From assembly GCF_036345915.1 (NCBI RefSeq), contig NZ_CP107785.1, positions 7,564,001-7,628,000 on the forward strand: a DNA stretch of 64,000 nucleotides, in the 5' to 3' direction. Position numbers and translations under genes: made by a program. This document shows, one piece after another, positions 45,788-54,810 of the stretch. The stretch comes from Nocardia sp. NBC_00565. Lineage in GTDB: Bacteria > Actinomycetota > Actinomycetes > Mycobacteriales > Mycobacteriaceae. Position 1 is the first letter of the stretch, and the number at the start of each line of letters is the position of its first letter. Below the pieces are notes generated by a model. That model ran no database searches and had not been told where the DNA came from. It was given only the letters and a program-made list of their open reading frames with translations.

Positions 45788-46939
45788 ATGGTTGCAGGAG
45801 TCACCGGGGTGCTCTGGATCACGCGCCCGTCAGAGGTCAATTCGGCCACGCTGCACGCTGGCGCGCACGCGATTCCGATCTCGGCCGCAGGCACCGCATG
45901 GGGCGGGCTCACCGCCGCCTGGATCGACGCCACCACCACCGTCGCCCGCGTAATGGCCGAACTGGGAGTCGGCATGCAAGGCCTCAACGGCATTGCCGCA
46001 CTGGGCAAACTCACCGGATTCCTCGGTTGGTCCGAACAGCAAGGCGTGCAGTCGGCGGCGATGGCCGGTAAGGCAGCCGCGAACGTCATCGCTTACACCG
46101 TCGCCGCGCTGGCGATGCCGAGCCCGCCCGAGATCGCGGCCGTTAACGCCGCACTGGCCGCCTCGACGAACCCGGCCGGTGCGGTGAGCGGTGCCTTCGA
46201 GGCAGCCGAAATCGCCAGGAACGCCATGGATATCCGCGCGGCGCTGGTGATGGAGACCTACGAGGCCGCGACCTCGGCGATGCTCGCGGTGCCCGCCGAT
46301 TTCCTGATGCCGCCGCCGATCGCCGCGGGCGCCGGCCAGGCCAATCCCGGCGGTGCCGCCGATGCCGCGACCCAGGTCCCGCTCGACCCGATCCAAGGGG
46401 CGATCGCCGCCGTTCAGGCGTTCGTTTCCAACCCTGGCGTGGCAAACGCGGCCACACAGGCTGCGCAGGCTGTCGCGTCGGTGGCCACCACCGGTGCGAC
46501 GACTGTCGGCAACGTGGCGGGCAGCGCTATCACGGCGGCCACAAGCAGCACGCCGATGGCAACCACCAGCATGGTCCCGATGGCCATGGGCGGCGCATTG
46601 GCCACCGCGAGTGGCGCGACCCGCGCGGTGTCGTTTGCCAGTTCGTCGGCCGGCGGTGCCAACAGCACACTCAAGCTCCCGGCGGGCTGGGGTGTGGGCA
46701 ACGTGATCGGCGGCAGCGGCTCCGCGACGGCTGTACCCGAGACGGCTGTCTCGGTCGAAGCCGCACCGACACGCACCGCGAACAGCAGCGGCAACCCGCT
46801 GCTGGGGAATCAGGCACGCGGCACCGAGGACGACGAGTCCGAGCACAACAGCCACGACTATCTGCGGGCCGAGCATTTCAACGACGGTCGGCTCGTGGCC
46901 GACGGAGTCATCGGTGCCGACGGGCGCCGGGACGTCTAG
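45788..46939 (+). CDS. PPE-like protein
   Basis: This is a 383-residue protein. The N-terminal 170 residues are helical with WITRPSEVNS, AWGGLTAAW and LGWSEQQG, fitting the PPE fold that pairs with PE. The C-terminal half is Ala/Gly/Thr-rich and low in complexity, ending in an acidic tail. GGGGAG lies before the ATG. Its stop abuts the GTG of espG, so the three genes are one operon. Confidence 0.78.
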   Translation: MVAGVTGVLWITRPSEVNSATLHAGAHAIPISAAGTAWGGLTAAWIDATTTVARVMAELGVGMQGLNGIAALGKLTGFLGWSEQQGVQSAAMAGKAAANVIAYTVAALAMPSPPEIAAVNAALAASTNPAGAVSGAFEAAEIARNAMDIRAALVMETYEAATSAMLAVPADFLMPPPIAAGAGQANPGGAADAATQVPLDPIQGAIAAVQAFVSNPGVANAATQAAQAVASVATTGATTVGNVAGSAITAATSSTPMATTSMVPMAMGGALATASGATRAVSFASSSAGGANSTLKLPAGWGVGNVIGGSGSATAVPETAVSVEAAPTRTANSSGNPLLGNQARGTEDDESEHNSHDYLRAEHFNDGRLVADGVIGADGRRDV

Positions 46940-47770
46940 GTGACGGTTCTCGGCTCCGGCACCGGCCCGTCCGCACTCGACGCGGTCGTGCTGTCACTCG
47001 ACGAGATGCAGTTCCTCCGAGAGGAGTTGGATATCGCCGATCTTCCGGTTGTGCTGAACGCGTATGCGCGCTTCGACAGCGTGGACCGTCACCAAATGGC
47101 ACTCGCCGCCGCGGTCGAGTCCCTCAGCCAGCGGGGCCTGATTTTCGACGGGGCGGTGCAGCCTGATCTGGAGGACCGGCTGCAGGTGCTGAACCGTCCG
47201 CATTGGATCATCGCGATGCGTTTGATCGTCGACGGCTACGTGAGCCGTTTCTGTCTGGCGAAGGGCGACGACCTCACCGTCGTCGCCCTTCGCGGGCAGG
47301 ATTCCTACGTGATCGACCAAGCGGGCTTCGATCTGCCCGGGACGGTACTGGCGGCACTCGGTACCGCCGAGCCGCTCAGACTCAACGGGATGAACGCCCC
47401 GACCGATCAACTCGCGGTGATCTTCGAGGACATCGGTGACGCGGCGGCCACCGCCGAACGACTCGCGAAGGCATGCACACCGGCGCAAGACGCAGAGACC
47501 CTGGCCTCCGCAGTGGTCGAGATCCATTCGCACGCCCAGATCACCAGCGTGGTGTACGGCGACGGCACCCGCGATATCGGCGACAACCACATCGCCGTAT
47601 TCAACACCCGCCACGGGCGCTTCATCGCCACCGCAAGCGTGTCCGACGATGGCACCAAGTGGACATCGCTGAGCAGTGGCACCCCGGCACGGCTGCGAAC
47701 GGCGTTGCAGGACTTGATCAATTCGCTACCCGAACGCGAGGAGTTTCCGCGGAATCCAAAGTTGTCCTGA
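46940..47770 (+). CDS. espG: EspG-family type VII secretion chaperone
   Basis: This is a 276-residue cytoplasmic protein with the EspG pattern (LSLDEMQFLREELDIADLPVVL near the N-terminus and VVYGDGTRDIGDNHIAVF near the C-terminus). EspG binds the tip of a specific PPE protein and keeps it soluble for the ESX machine. No EccB/C/D/E or mycosin gene is in the window, so this is an orphan substrate-chaperone unit. Confidence 0.82.
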   Translation: MTVLGSGTGPSALDAVVLSLDEMQFLREELDIADLPVVLNAYARFDSVDRHQMALAAAVESLSQRGLIFDGAVQPDLEDRLQVLNRPHWIIAMRLIVDGYVSRFCLAKGDDLTVVALRGQDSYVIDQAGFDLPGTVLAALGTAEPLRLNGMNAPTDQLAVIFEDIGDAAATAERLAKACTPAQDAETLASAVVEIHSHAQITSVVYGDGTRDIGDNHIAVFNTRHGRFIATASVSDDGTKWTSLSSGTPARLRTALQDLINSLPEREEFPRNPKLS

Positions 47771-47819
47771 GGGTTGGACTTTCGGCTGTAGCCGGCCCCG
47801 GTGGCGGGTGAGGCAGAGG

Positions 47820-48155
47820 TCATGCGCGCGATGCCGCGCGTAGCAGTCGGAGCTGGCCGATTTCGGCCGCGTTCTTCGTGAGTTCGGTGTTGACCCAGGC
47901 GATTGTGTGGGCCACGGTCATCTCGGGGTCGTGCTGCCACGGGAACCGTGCGGTTATGTCCAAGTCGGCGTCGTCAATCTGACCCGGTACCGTGAGCCAG
48001 TCCTGCCGCAGGCGCCGAAGCCAGTCGGTGGTCGGTTGCCGGGCGCCCGGCCAGGTGATGCCCGTGCGCTCGCGTGGCGTGCGTCCCTGTACGTGGTCGA
48101 TGGTTACACTCCACCACCAGCCGATATGCCAAAACCGTTTTCGATTGCCACGCAC
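47820..48155 (-). pseudogene. 5'-truncated DinB-like protein gene
   Basis: The 111 codons read WHIGWWWSVTIDHVQGR through HTIAWVNTELTKNAAEIGQLRLLR, the middle and end of a DinB-superfamily (mycothiol-transferase-like) protein. The first 55-60 residues, including the first helix and its metal His, are missing. The only start is a GTG directly after the break. It is most likely non-functional. Confidence 0.6.
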
Positions 48156-48186
48156 TGTGAGCGAAGATAGCCAACCCCAACAGGAT

Positions 48187-48849
48187 TCAGCCCATGGGGT
48201 CGTCGGCGGTGGGGGCTACGTCGTAGCCGAAGGGTGGGGTGAAACGGCCCCAGCGGATGCATTCCCAGCCGCCGACGGGGCGGGGGAGCAATTCGATGGT
48301 TTCGGTGTTGTCGAGGTGGTTGTTCGTGGTGAACGGAGGGGCTACGCCGCTGAGGTTGCGGGAGACCAGGCGCATGGCGGCACCGTGGCTGACCAGCAGG
48401 ATGTCGCCTTCGGTGCCGTCGGTCAGGAACTTGGTGCGTAGGTCCTCGATGACCGGGAGGAAGCGGGCGAGAACGTCGTAGCCGGACTCGCCGCCGGGTA
48501 CGCGTACGGACAGGTCGCCTTCATGCCAGGCGCGGTAGATCCGCTGGAACCGCGCGTGCGCCGCCTCGGAGTGCTGGCCTTCCATCTCGCCGACCTGCAC
48601 TTCGTGCACACCCTCGAGCACCTCGACCGGCACGCCGGTCGCCGCCTCGATGTATCCGGCGGTCTGTCTGGCTCGCAGCGCGGCCGAGCAGAACAGCGCC
48701 TTCGGCGGCCGCGATAGGCTCGCGCCGAACGTCTTCGCTTGTGCCGCACCACGTTCGGTGAGCGGCAGGCCCGGCACCCTGGTATCCAGGAGCTTGGCGA
48801 CATTGCCCTCGGTTTCGCCGTGCCGAACCAGAATCAGCTTGCCCGTCAT
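48187..48849 (-). CDS. Histidine phosphatase / phosphoglycerate-mutase-like protein (Rv3837c-like)
   Basis: This is a 220-residue branch-1 histidine phosphatase: LVRHGETEGN with the catalytic His, the second His in VSHGAAMR, and a GEMEGQ acidic loop. The actual substrate is unknown. The ATG at 48849 overlaps the pheA stop (ATGA); the upstream in-frame GTG/ATG would extend into pheA. It marks the return to M. tuberculosis-like gene order after the island. Confidence 0.88.
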   Translation of the reverse strand: MTGKLILVRHGETEGNVAKLLDTRVPGLPLTERGAAQAKTFGASLSRPPKALFCSAALRARQTAGYIEAATGVPVEVLEGVHEVQVGEMEGQHSEAAHARFQRIYRAWHEGDLSVRVPGGESGYDVLARFLPVIEDLRTKFLTDGTEGDILLVSHGAAMRLVSRNLSGVAPPFTTNNHLDNTETIELLPRPVGGWECIRWGRFTPPFGYDVAPTADDPMG

Positions 48850-49760
48850 AGGTCGGCCACCCCCTTCCGTAGCTGGATCAGCCATTCCGCGGCCGGTTCG
48901 TCGGAGGGCGGCGGGGTTCCGGTCGCCGAGGTCGCGGGCCAGGAACCGAGGAAACGGATCCGCGCCGTGCGGTGCAGTGCCTTGAGCGCCTCGGCGACCG
49001 CGGCGTCATCGATATGCCCGACGCAGTCGAGATAGAAACGGTAGGTGCCGCGAACCGCTCGGGTTGGCCGGGACTCGATCCTGGTCAGATCGATACCGCG
49101 CGTGGCGAATTCGGCGAAGGCCCGCATCAGCGAGCCCGGTTCGTTGGGCAGCTCGAGCACGATCGACGTGCGGTCCGCACCGGTCGCGGGCGGCGCGACG
49201 CACGGGCGGGTGACCAGCACGAAACGGGTAATCGCCTGCTCGTGGTCGGCGACGCCCGAGGCCAGCGCGACAAGGCCGAGACGCTCACCGGCCAGGGCAG
49301 TCGAGACCGCGGCATCGGCATGACCGGCCGCGACATCCTCGGCGGCAGCCGCATTCGACGCCGAGACGTACATCTCGACATTCGGCAGTGTGCGCGAAAC
49401 CCACAGCCGCACCTGCGCCGTGGCCACCGGATAGGCGGCCAGCGTGCGGACAGCGTCGAGCTTCGTCCCCGGCCGAGCCAAGATCGTGAAGCTCACCTCC
49501 AGCTCGGTCTCCGCGACGATCTGCAGCCGCGGACCGATGGCCAGCGAATCCAGGGTCGCCGAGATGGAGCCATCGACCGAACTCTCGATCGGCACGACGG
49601 CGCCCTCGACGTCACCGGACCGGATCAGGTCGAGCGCCGCCCCCTGGCTGGGCGCGGCAACCCGCTCGACCGGTCCGTCGAAGGCCGGCGAGGACTCGAG
49701 CTTGGCGAGGGCCATCTCGGTGAAGGTTCCGGACGGCCCGAAGTACGCGATACGCGGCAC
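48846..49760 (-). CDS. pheA: Prephenate dehydratase
   Basis: This is a 304-residue monofunctional prephenate dehydratase (phenylalanine synthesis). The N-terminal catalytic domain begins RIAYFGPSGTFTEMAL and carries VPIESSVDGS. A C-terminal ACT domain (about 195-275) contains GSLMRAFAEFATRGIDLTRIESRP, for Phe feedback. It is coupled to the downstream phosphatase gene, as Rv3838c-Rv3837c. Confidence 0.95.
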   Translation of the reverse strand: MPRIAYFGPSGTFTEMALAKLESSPAFDGPVERVAAPSQGAALDLIRSGDVEGAVVPIESSVDGSISATLDSLAIGPRLQIVAETELEVSFTILARPGTKLDAVRTLAAYPVATAQVRLWVSRTLPNVEMYVSASNAAAAEDVAAGHADAAVSTALAGERLGLVALASGVADHEQAITRFVLVTRPCVAPPATGADRTSIVLELPNEPGSLMRAFAEFATRGIDLTRIESRPTRAVRGTYRFYLDCVGHIDDAAVAEALKALHRTARIRFLGSWPATSATGTPPPSDEPAAEWLIQLRKGVADL

Positions 49761-49770
49761 GGTTACGAGA

Positions 49771-50211
49771 TTACTTGCGTGTGCTGAGGATGCTCAGAGT
49801 TCCCGCTAGATCGTCGGGCGCATCGGTTTCGATCGCCAGCAGCACACTGCGCGCCGCCTCGACCGCCGGCGGCTTCAACGAGGTCAGAAAGGCGATATCG
49901 GGCCGGGCCAGCGCGGCCCGAATATCCTCACCACACAGCGCGGCGACCGTTCCCGCGACGATAGCCAGAGCACGCTCGCCATCTGAGGTCCGCGCGACGA
50001 ACCCACCGTCGGAATGCACCGCCCCGGCCAGAAAGTCGGCGATCTCCGCATCGGAGGCATCCGCATCCAGAATCCGAGCCCCCGCTTCGCCTGCCCCCAC
50101 CCGCCGCACCAGGCCATCGTCCAAACTCCGCCGCGCCGCCGTCGGCGCCGTCAACGAAAGCAATACCGGCTCCCCTGCCACCCCACGCCCCGCATGCGCT
50201 CCATCCGCCAT
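49771..50211 (-). CDS. Conserved-looking hypothetical protein upstream of pheA
   Basis: This is a 146-residue protein (MADGAHAGRG start, ATG 50211) with no family that I recognise. It is helical and Ala-rich, with a DDGLVRRVGAGEAGARILDADASD segment. It lies 10 bases before pheA on the same strand and so is probably co-transcribed. A longer in-frame start at 50325 would extend into the minisatellite and is doubtful. Confidence 0.55.
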   Translation of the reverse strand: MADGAHAGRGVAGEPVLLSLTAPTAARRSLDDGLVRRVGAGEAGARILDADASDAEIADFLAGAVHSDGGFVARTSDGERALAIVAGTVAALCGEDIRAALARPDIAFLTSLKPPAVEAARSVLLAIETDAPDDLAGTLSILSTRK

Positions 50212-50284
50212 ACGCCCACCGTAACCATGGCCCCCAATCGACCCACTCGCCCGGGCGCCCGCGTGAAGCTGCTCGTCCGTCGGT

Positions 50285-50780
50285 GCTCGCCCAGTCGACG
50301 CACTCGCCCTGTCAGGCACGCTCACCCCGTCAGCACGCGCACCCCGTCAGCACGCGCACCCAGTCAACGCGCTCACCCAGTCAGCACGCTCACCCAGTCA
50401 GCACGCTCACCCAGTCAGCACGCGCACCCAGTCAAGGCGCTCACCCAGACAGGCACGCTCACCCAGTCGGGCAGGCTCACCCAGTCAAGGCGCTCGCCCA
50501 GTCGGGCACGCTCGCCCAGTCAGACACGCTCACCCAGTCAAGGCGCTCGCCCCGTCAGCACGCTCACCCAGTCAGCACGCTCACCCAGTCAGCACGCTCA
50601 CCCAGTCAAGGCGCTCACCCAGTCAGCACGCTCACCCAGTCGGGCACGCTCACCCAGTCGGGCACGCTCACCCAGTCGGGCACGCTCACCCAGTCGGGCA
50701 CGCTCACCCAGTCGGGCACGCTCACCCTGTCAAGGCGCTCGCCCAGTCAGACACGCTCGCCCAATCAGGCACGCTCGCCC
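50285..50780. repeat. 17/18-bp tandem minisatellite
   Basis: There are about 28 imperfect copies of CACGCTCACCCAGTCAG or CACGCTCACCCAGTCGGG, with variants GGCGCTCACCCAGTCAA and TCGCCC for TCACCC. Unit length alternates between 17 and 18 bases, so no single frame encodes a repeat peptide. Open frames here are a result of the base make-up, not genes. It lies between the pheA operon and an iron-regulated gene. Confidence 0.85.
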
Positions 50781-50781
50781 G

Positions 50782-50950
50782 GGACAGCCCGATCCTCAGG
50801 ACAGCCCGATCCTCAGGACAGCGCGATCCTCAGGACAGCGCGGTCGGGCGGGTCGGCGAGATGTAGGAAGCGGTCGGCCGTGATGGCAGGCATCGACAGT
50901 GCTGGTGGGGCGGCGGAAAGTGTTGGTGGGGCGGCGGAAAGTGTTGGGGA
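50782..50950. repeat. Two further tandem arrays beside the minisatellite
   Basis: From about 50782 to 50840 a 17-base unit CCGATCCTCAGGACAGC (or CGCGATC variant) is repeated three to four times. From 50899 to 50950 a 21-base unit GTGTTGGTGGGGCGGCGGAA plus A appears about 2.5 times. Confidence 0.75.
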
Positions 50951-50999
50951 TTCTCAGGATCCGGGGTGGTGGGACGCTTGCGGAATGCGGGCGCGTCAC

Positions 51000-51018
51000 T
51001 TAGCTTAGGATAACCTAA
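51000..51018. promoter_or_regulatory. IdeR/DtxR-type iron box
   Basis: TTAGCTTAGGATAACCTAA matches the mycobacterial IdeR consensus TTAGGTTAGGCTAACCTAA at 17 of 19 positions. It lies 42 bases before the DUF2470 gene. In M. tuberculosis the homologue Rv3839 is IdeR-regulated, so iron-dependent repression is likely. Confidence 0.85.
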
Positions 51019-51060
51019 TTGAGCGCGCCGAGCGCGGCACATCCCGCACTGGAGGTCTGC

Positions 51061-51822
51061 ATGCCGAACACGACTGTCGCACCGTCTACCGCCGAGCGGG
51101 TACGGAGTGCGTGTGCCCATGCCGAGCATGCGGTGCTGGCGCTGCCGGGCATCGATCCGACACCCATCTCCGTGCACCATGTGCGGCAGTGCGGTGATGC
51201 GGTGATCGCGGTGCCGGCCGCGTCCATGGCGGCGGTGCTGGCCGGAAGTTCGGGCGAGAGCGGGGCGCCCGCGGTGCTGGAGCTCACCGACCATGCGCCG
51301 CTGCCGCTGCGGGAACCGGTTCGCGCCCTGGTGTGGCTGCGTGGCTGGGTGCGGACGGTGCCGACGCAAGCGCAGCGGGCGCTGGCCACCGCGGTCGCCA
51401 AGGATCATCCGCATCCCGACCTGCTCGATGTCGGGCACACCGCGACCCTGCTGCGGGTGGTGATCAACTCCGCGGTGGTGGCGGACTCCACCGGCGCCGA
51501 ATCCGTCTGCGTCGACGAACTCCGGCTGGCCCAACCGGATCCGTTCTGCGCCTTGGAATCCGCCTGGCTGCAGCATATGGAGGCCGATCACGCCGACGTC
51601 ATCGCCCAACTCGCCCGTCACCTCCCACCGCGCCTGCAGCGCGGGGCGGTGCACCCACTCGCGATCGATCGCTACGGCGTCACCCTGCGCATCGAAGGCC
51701 TCGACGGCGACCACGACTTCCGCCTCCCCTTCAACGCCCCCGTCGACGACGCCGAAGCCCTGAGCCGAGCCGTCCGCACCCTCGCGGGCTGCCCCTTCCT
51801 CAACGGCCTCCGCCGCATCTGA
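51061..51822 (+). CDS. DUF2470-domain protein (Rv3839-like), iron-regulated
   Basis: This is a 253-residue protein with a split-barrel-like N-terminal part and a C-terminal DUF2470 domain (MEADHADVIAQLA to RYGVTLRIEGLDGDHDFRLPF), as in haem-utilisation HugZ-like proteins. The ATG at 51061 has GGAGG five bases upstream; a TTG at 51019 would overlap the iron box. A role in haem or iron handling is inferred from the domain and the IdeR box. Confidence 0.82.
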   Translation: MPNTTVAPSTAERVRSACAHAEHAVLALPGIDPTPISVHHVRQCGDAVIAVPAASMAAVLAGSSGESGAPAVLELTDHAPLPLREPVRALVWLRGWVRTVPTQAQRALATAVAKDHPHPDLLDVGHTATLLRVVINSAVVADSTGAESVCVDELRLAQPDPFCALESAWLQHMEADHADVIAQLARHLPPRLQRGAVHPLAIDRYGVTLRIEGLDGDHDFRLPFNAPVDDAEALSRAVRTLAGCPFLNGLRRI

Positions 51823-51912
51823 CCCGAACCACCCGCACCGCCGAAATCCACTACCCCACGACGCGGCATACGGATCACCCGCGGGATGGGTGCGGGCAAT
51901 ACATTCGGACGC

Positions 51913-52704
51913 ATGCGTGCTGAGACCGGTTCCGGGTGGGACGAGCCAGAGCTGACCGATCGGGAGCGGCTCGGTATTCGGGTCGAGATCGTTGTTGTGT
52001 TGGTTGTCACATTTGGGCTGAGCGGGCTCAATGCGGGGCTGTCGTTGATCGAGAGTGCGTTGTCGCCGGGTGGGGTTGGTGGGCAGACTATTGCGTTGAA
52101 TCCGACGCGGGCGGCGCAGTCCACTATCGATCTGCTGTTCCAGCTGCTCAGCGCGTTGCGGCTGGCCGGGTGGGCGGCGCTGGGGCTGTATCTGTTGTGG
52201 CGCAGTGGGATCGCGCCGCGGTTGATCGGGTTGGCCAGGATTCGCTGGCGTTCGGATGTGCTGCCGGGCCTGGCCCTGGCGGCCATCATCGGGCTGCCTG
52301 GGCTCGGGCTGTATCTGGCCGCGCATGCGCTGGGGTTCAGCGTGACGATCGTGCCGAGTTCGCTCGGTGACCACTGGTGGCGGTTGCCCGCGCTCATTCT
52401 GTCCGCGTGTGCGAATGCGGCCGCCGAGGAAATTCTGGTAGTGGCCTATCTCATCACCCGGCTGCGCAAGCTCGGTTGGTCGGAGAACCGGTCGCTGCTG
52501 GCCTCGGCGCTGCTGCGGGGCAGCTATCACCTCTATCAGGGATTGGGCGGTGGGATCGGAAACCTGGTGATGGGCTTGATCTTCGGCCGATTCTGGCAGC
52601 GCACCAACCGGCTGTGGCCGCTGGTGCTGGCCCACGCCACCATTGATGCGGTCGCCTATATCGGCTATACATTGCTGCGCGGTCACGTTTCCTGGTTGCC
52701 GTAA
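51913..52704 (+). CDS. CPBP-family intramembrane protease-like protein
   Basis: This is a 263-residue protein with about seven hydrophobic helices. It has the CPBP (Abi) motifs: AAAEEILVVAYL (EE pair of motif 1), SYHLYQG (motif 2 His) and LAHATIDAV (motif 3 His). The usual EExxxR Arg is replaced, so activity is not certain. ATG 51913 or 51886 may be the start. It lies close downstream of the DUF2470 gene. Confidence 0.78.
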   Translation: MRAETGSGWDEPELTDRERLGIRVEIVVVLVVTFGLSGLNAGLSLIESALSPGGVGGQTIALNPTRAAQSTIDLLFQLLSALRLAGWAALGLYLLWRSGIAPRLIGLARIRWRSDVLPGLALAAIIGLPGLGLYLAAHALGFSVTIVPSSLGDHWWRLPALILSACANAAAEEILVVAYLITRLRKLGWSENRSLLASALLRGSYHLYQGLGGGIGNLVMGLIFGRFWQRTNRLWPLVLAHATIDAVAYIGYTLLRGHVSWLP

Positions 52705-52812
52705 CGCATACGGGTCCAGGCCGCGAATTATCGAGGAGCGCTCAACCGAGCGAACGAACCTCCGGCCGCTCGTCAAGCCCCCCGACGGCCCTCGATCAGT
52801 AAAGTCTGAGTG

Positions 52813-54216
52813 ATGAACGGCGACGACCCCCAGCGCTACGAGCGGACGCGCCGGGTGCCGCAACCCTTCGGAAACCCGGGTGCGCCGTCCATGCCGCCGC
52901 GACGCGAACCGGCTCCGGGACATCGGGAACCGCAGCCACCTCCGCCGGGACACGACCCCGGGCGCGTCGAACGCACCAAGGTGATCCGGCATGACGGGTC
53001 GAACTACGCGCCACCACTGGCATATTCGCAGGTGCCGCCCGACCCCGCCGCATCGCGTATGCCACCGCCGGCCCGCAGACCCGCGCCGTCGCACGCGCCC
53101 ACTCAGCAGCCCTACCGTGAAGCCCGCGGTGTGCCCGGCTATGCGCCGCCGCAGCAGCCACAGCCGTATCAGGATCCGCGGCAGCTGCGCCATGGCCGCG
53201 ATATACCACCGCCGCCCCCGCCCTCGTTACCGCCATCGCGCCGGGAGCGCGAACCCCGCCCGCCGCGCCGCCGCCGCAAACCGCACCTGTTCCGCTGGTT
53301 CCTGGTGCTGCTGGTGGTGCTCGTACTCGCGGTGGTCGGCGCGGTCGTCAAACTCGACGGCTCGCTGAACCGGATCGACGCACTCGCCAACTACAAGGAC
53401 CGTGTCGGCGACACCCCGGGCACCAACTGGCTGCTCGTCGGCTCCGACGGCCGGGCCGGCCTGACCCCCGAACAGGAACAGGAACTCGCCACCGGCGGCG
53501 AGGTCGGCCCCGAGCGCACCGACACGATCATGCTGGTGCACGTCCCGGAATCGGGCGCGACCACGCTGGTCAGCCTGCCGCGCGACTCCTATGTGGGCAT
53601 CCCGGGCCACGGCAAGGACAAGCTCAACGCGGCCTTCGCTTTCGGCGGCGCGCAACTGCTGGTGCAGACCGTCGAGATCGCCACCGGCGTGCGAATCGAC
53701 CACTACGCGCAGATCGGTTTCGGCGGATTCGCCGGCGTCGTCGATACGCTCGGCGGCATCGATGTCTGTGTGCCCAAGGCCATCGACGATCCGCTCGCGG
53801 GCATCGATCTGCAGCCGGGCTGTCAGAAGCTGGACGGCGCGCAGGCCTTGGGCTTCGTCCGCAGCCGCGCGACCGCCCTCGCCGACCTCGACCGGATGAA
53901 CAACCAGCGCCTGTTCATGGCCGCGCTGCTGAAGAAGGCGACCAGTGCGGGCACCCTGGCCAACCCGTTCACGCTGTGGCCGCTGGCCCGCGACACCGCG
54001 AAATCGCTCAAGGTCGACAAGGGCGATCACATCTGGAACCTCGGCCAACTCGGCTGGGCGCTGCGCGGCGATACGGTGGCGACCACCGTCCCGGTCGGCG
54101 GCTTCACCGATACCGACAGCGGAAACGTGCTGCTGTGGGATAAGGAGCGGGCGGGCCGATTGTTCGATGACCTCGCCAAGGACCAACCGATTCCGGACGA
54201 TCTTCTGACGAGGTAG
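52813..54216 (+). CDS. LytR-CpsA-Psr family cell-wall ligase
   Basis: This is a 467-residue protein. A Pro-rich disordered cytoplasmic region of about 150 residues (DPRQLRH, PPPPPSLPPS) is followed by one transmembrane helix and the LCP domain: GSDGRAG, RTDTIMLVHV, SLPRDSYV and RSRATALADLDRMNNQ. LCP proteins attach arabinogalactan or other polymers to peptidoglycan. The ATG at 52813 follows a GTG at 52810. It precedes the first ferritin gene by ten bases. Confidence 0.88.
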   Translation: MNGDDPQRYERTRRVPQPFGNPGAPSMPPRREPAPGHREPQPPPPGHDPGRVERTKVIRHDGSNYAPPLAYSQVPPDPAASRMPPPARRPAPSHAPTQQPYREARGVPGYAPPQQPQPYQDPRQLRHGRDIPPPPPPSLPPSRREREPRPPRRRRKPHLFRWFLVLLVVLVLAVVGAVVKLDGSLNRIDALANYKDRVGDTPGTNWLLVGSDGRAGLTPEQEQELATGGEVGPERTDTIMLVHVPESGATTLVSLPRDSYVGIPGHGKDKLNAAFAFGGAQLLVQTVEIATGVRIDHYAQIGFGGFAGVVDTLGGIDVCVPKAIDDPLAGIDLQPGCQKLDGAQALGFVRSRATALADLDRMNNQRLFMAALLKKATSAGTLANPFTLWPLARDTAKSLKVDKGDHIWNLGQLGWALRGDTVATTVPVGGFTDTDSGNVLLWDKERAGRLFDDLAKDQPIPDDLLTR

Positions 54217-54226
54217 CGTCGGGCCT

Positions 54227-54796
54227 ATGCCCGACATCGATCTCGACCAGCCCTTCCCCGACCTGCTGCGCGACCAGATCCGTCGTGGCTTGACCGCCGC
54301 TCAGCAGTACCTGGCCGCGGCCGTCTACTTCGATTCCCATCGTCTGCCGCAGTTGGCCAGGTACAGCTATGGCAAGTCCACCGAGCACCGCTCACACGCC
54401 TTGCGCATGGTGCAGTACCTGCTGGACCGCGATTTCGAAGTGCAGGTCGGCGGGCTCGACGATGTGCAGCCCACCTTCGAATCGGCGCGCGGGGCCGTGG
54501 TTTTCCTGTTGGAGTCCGAGCGCGCCCGCAACGCGCAGATCACCGAGTTGGCCGGGACCGCCCGCGCCTCGGGCGACTATCTCGGCGAACAGTTCATCCA
54601 GTGGTTCCTCAAGGAGCAGGTGGAGGACGTCGCCGGGATGACCACGTTGCTGAACGTGATCGACCGCGCGGCCGGCGATCTGTTCGACGTCGAGGACTTC
54701 ATCTCGCGCGAGCTGCGCACCACTCAGCGCCACGACATCAGCGCACCGAGAATGGCAGGCGCCGACCGTTCAGCGCGACCTGCGAGCAGTCGCTAG
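54227..54796 (+). CDS. Ferritin-like protein with altered ferroxidase ligands
   Basis: This 189-residue four-helix ferritin paralogue is clearly related to the gene that follows (QWFLKEQVED, DLFDVEDFISRE). The iron-ligand Glu of helix A is Gly21 here (RRGLTAAQQY against RHEFNAEHQY), and the bridging Glu of the ExxH pair is His54 (TEHRSH against VEERNH). Tyr28, Glu53, His57, Glu99 and Glu121 remain. It may form mixed shells or act as a regulatory or storage subunit. It starts ten bases after the LCP gene, apart from the iron-box promoter. Confidence 0.85.
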   Translation: MPDIDLDQPFPDLLRDQIRRGLTAAQQYLAAAVYFDSHRLPQLARYSYGKSTEHRSHALRMVQYLLDRDFEVQVGGLDDVQPTFESARGAVVFLLESERARNAQITELAGTARASGDYLGEQFIQWFLKEQVEDVAGMTTLLNVIDRAAGDLFDVEDFISRELRTTQRHDISAPRMAGADRSARPASSR

Positions 54797-54799
54797 GGG
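54775..54799 (+). repeat. Short dispersed hairpin element, copy 2
   Basis: GCGACCTGCGAGCAGTCGCT followed by AGGGG, overlapping the stop of the ferritin-like gene. It differs from copy 1 (13757) at few positions. Confidence 0.5.
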
Positions 54800-54810
54800 C
54801 CACAAAATAA

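Noticed and set aside
50285..50780. CRISPR array
   Set aside because: Units are contiguous 17-18 bp without unique spacers, and no cas genes are present.
50014..51008. Long plus-strand frames (about 240-290 codons) of His/Ser/Pro/Gln/Arg-rich repeats
   Set aside because: They run through a 17/18-bp minisatellite whose unit length is not a multiple of three and are open in several frames; no ribosome site or domain.
50830..53193. 787-codon minus-strand frame
   Set aside because: It is antisense to the DUF2470, CPBP and LCP genes, Arg/Pro/Gln-rich, with no domain; a high-GC shadow.
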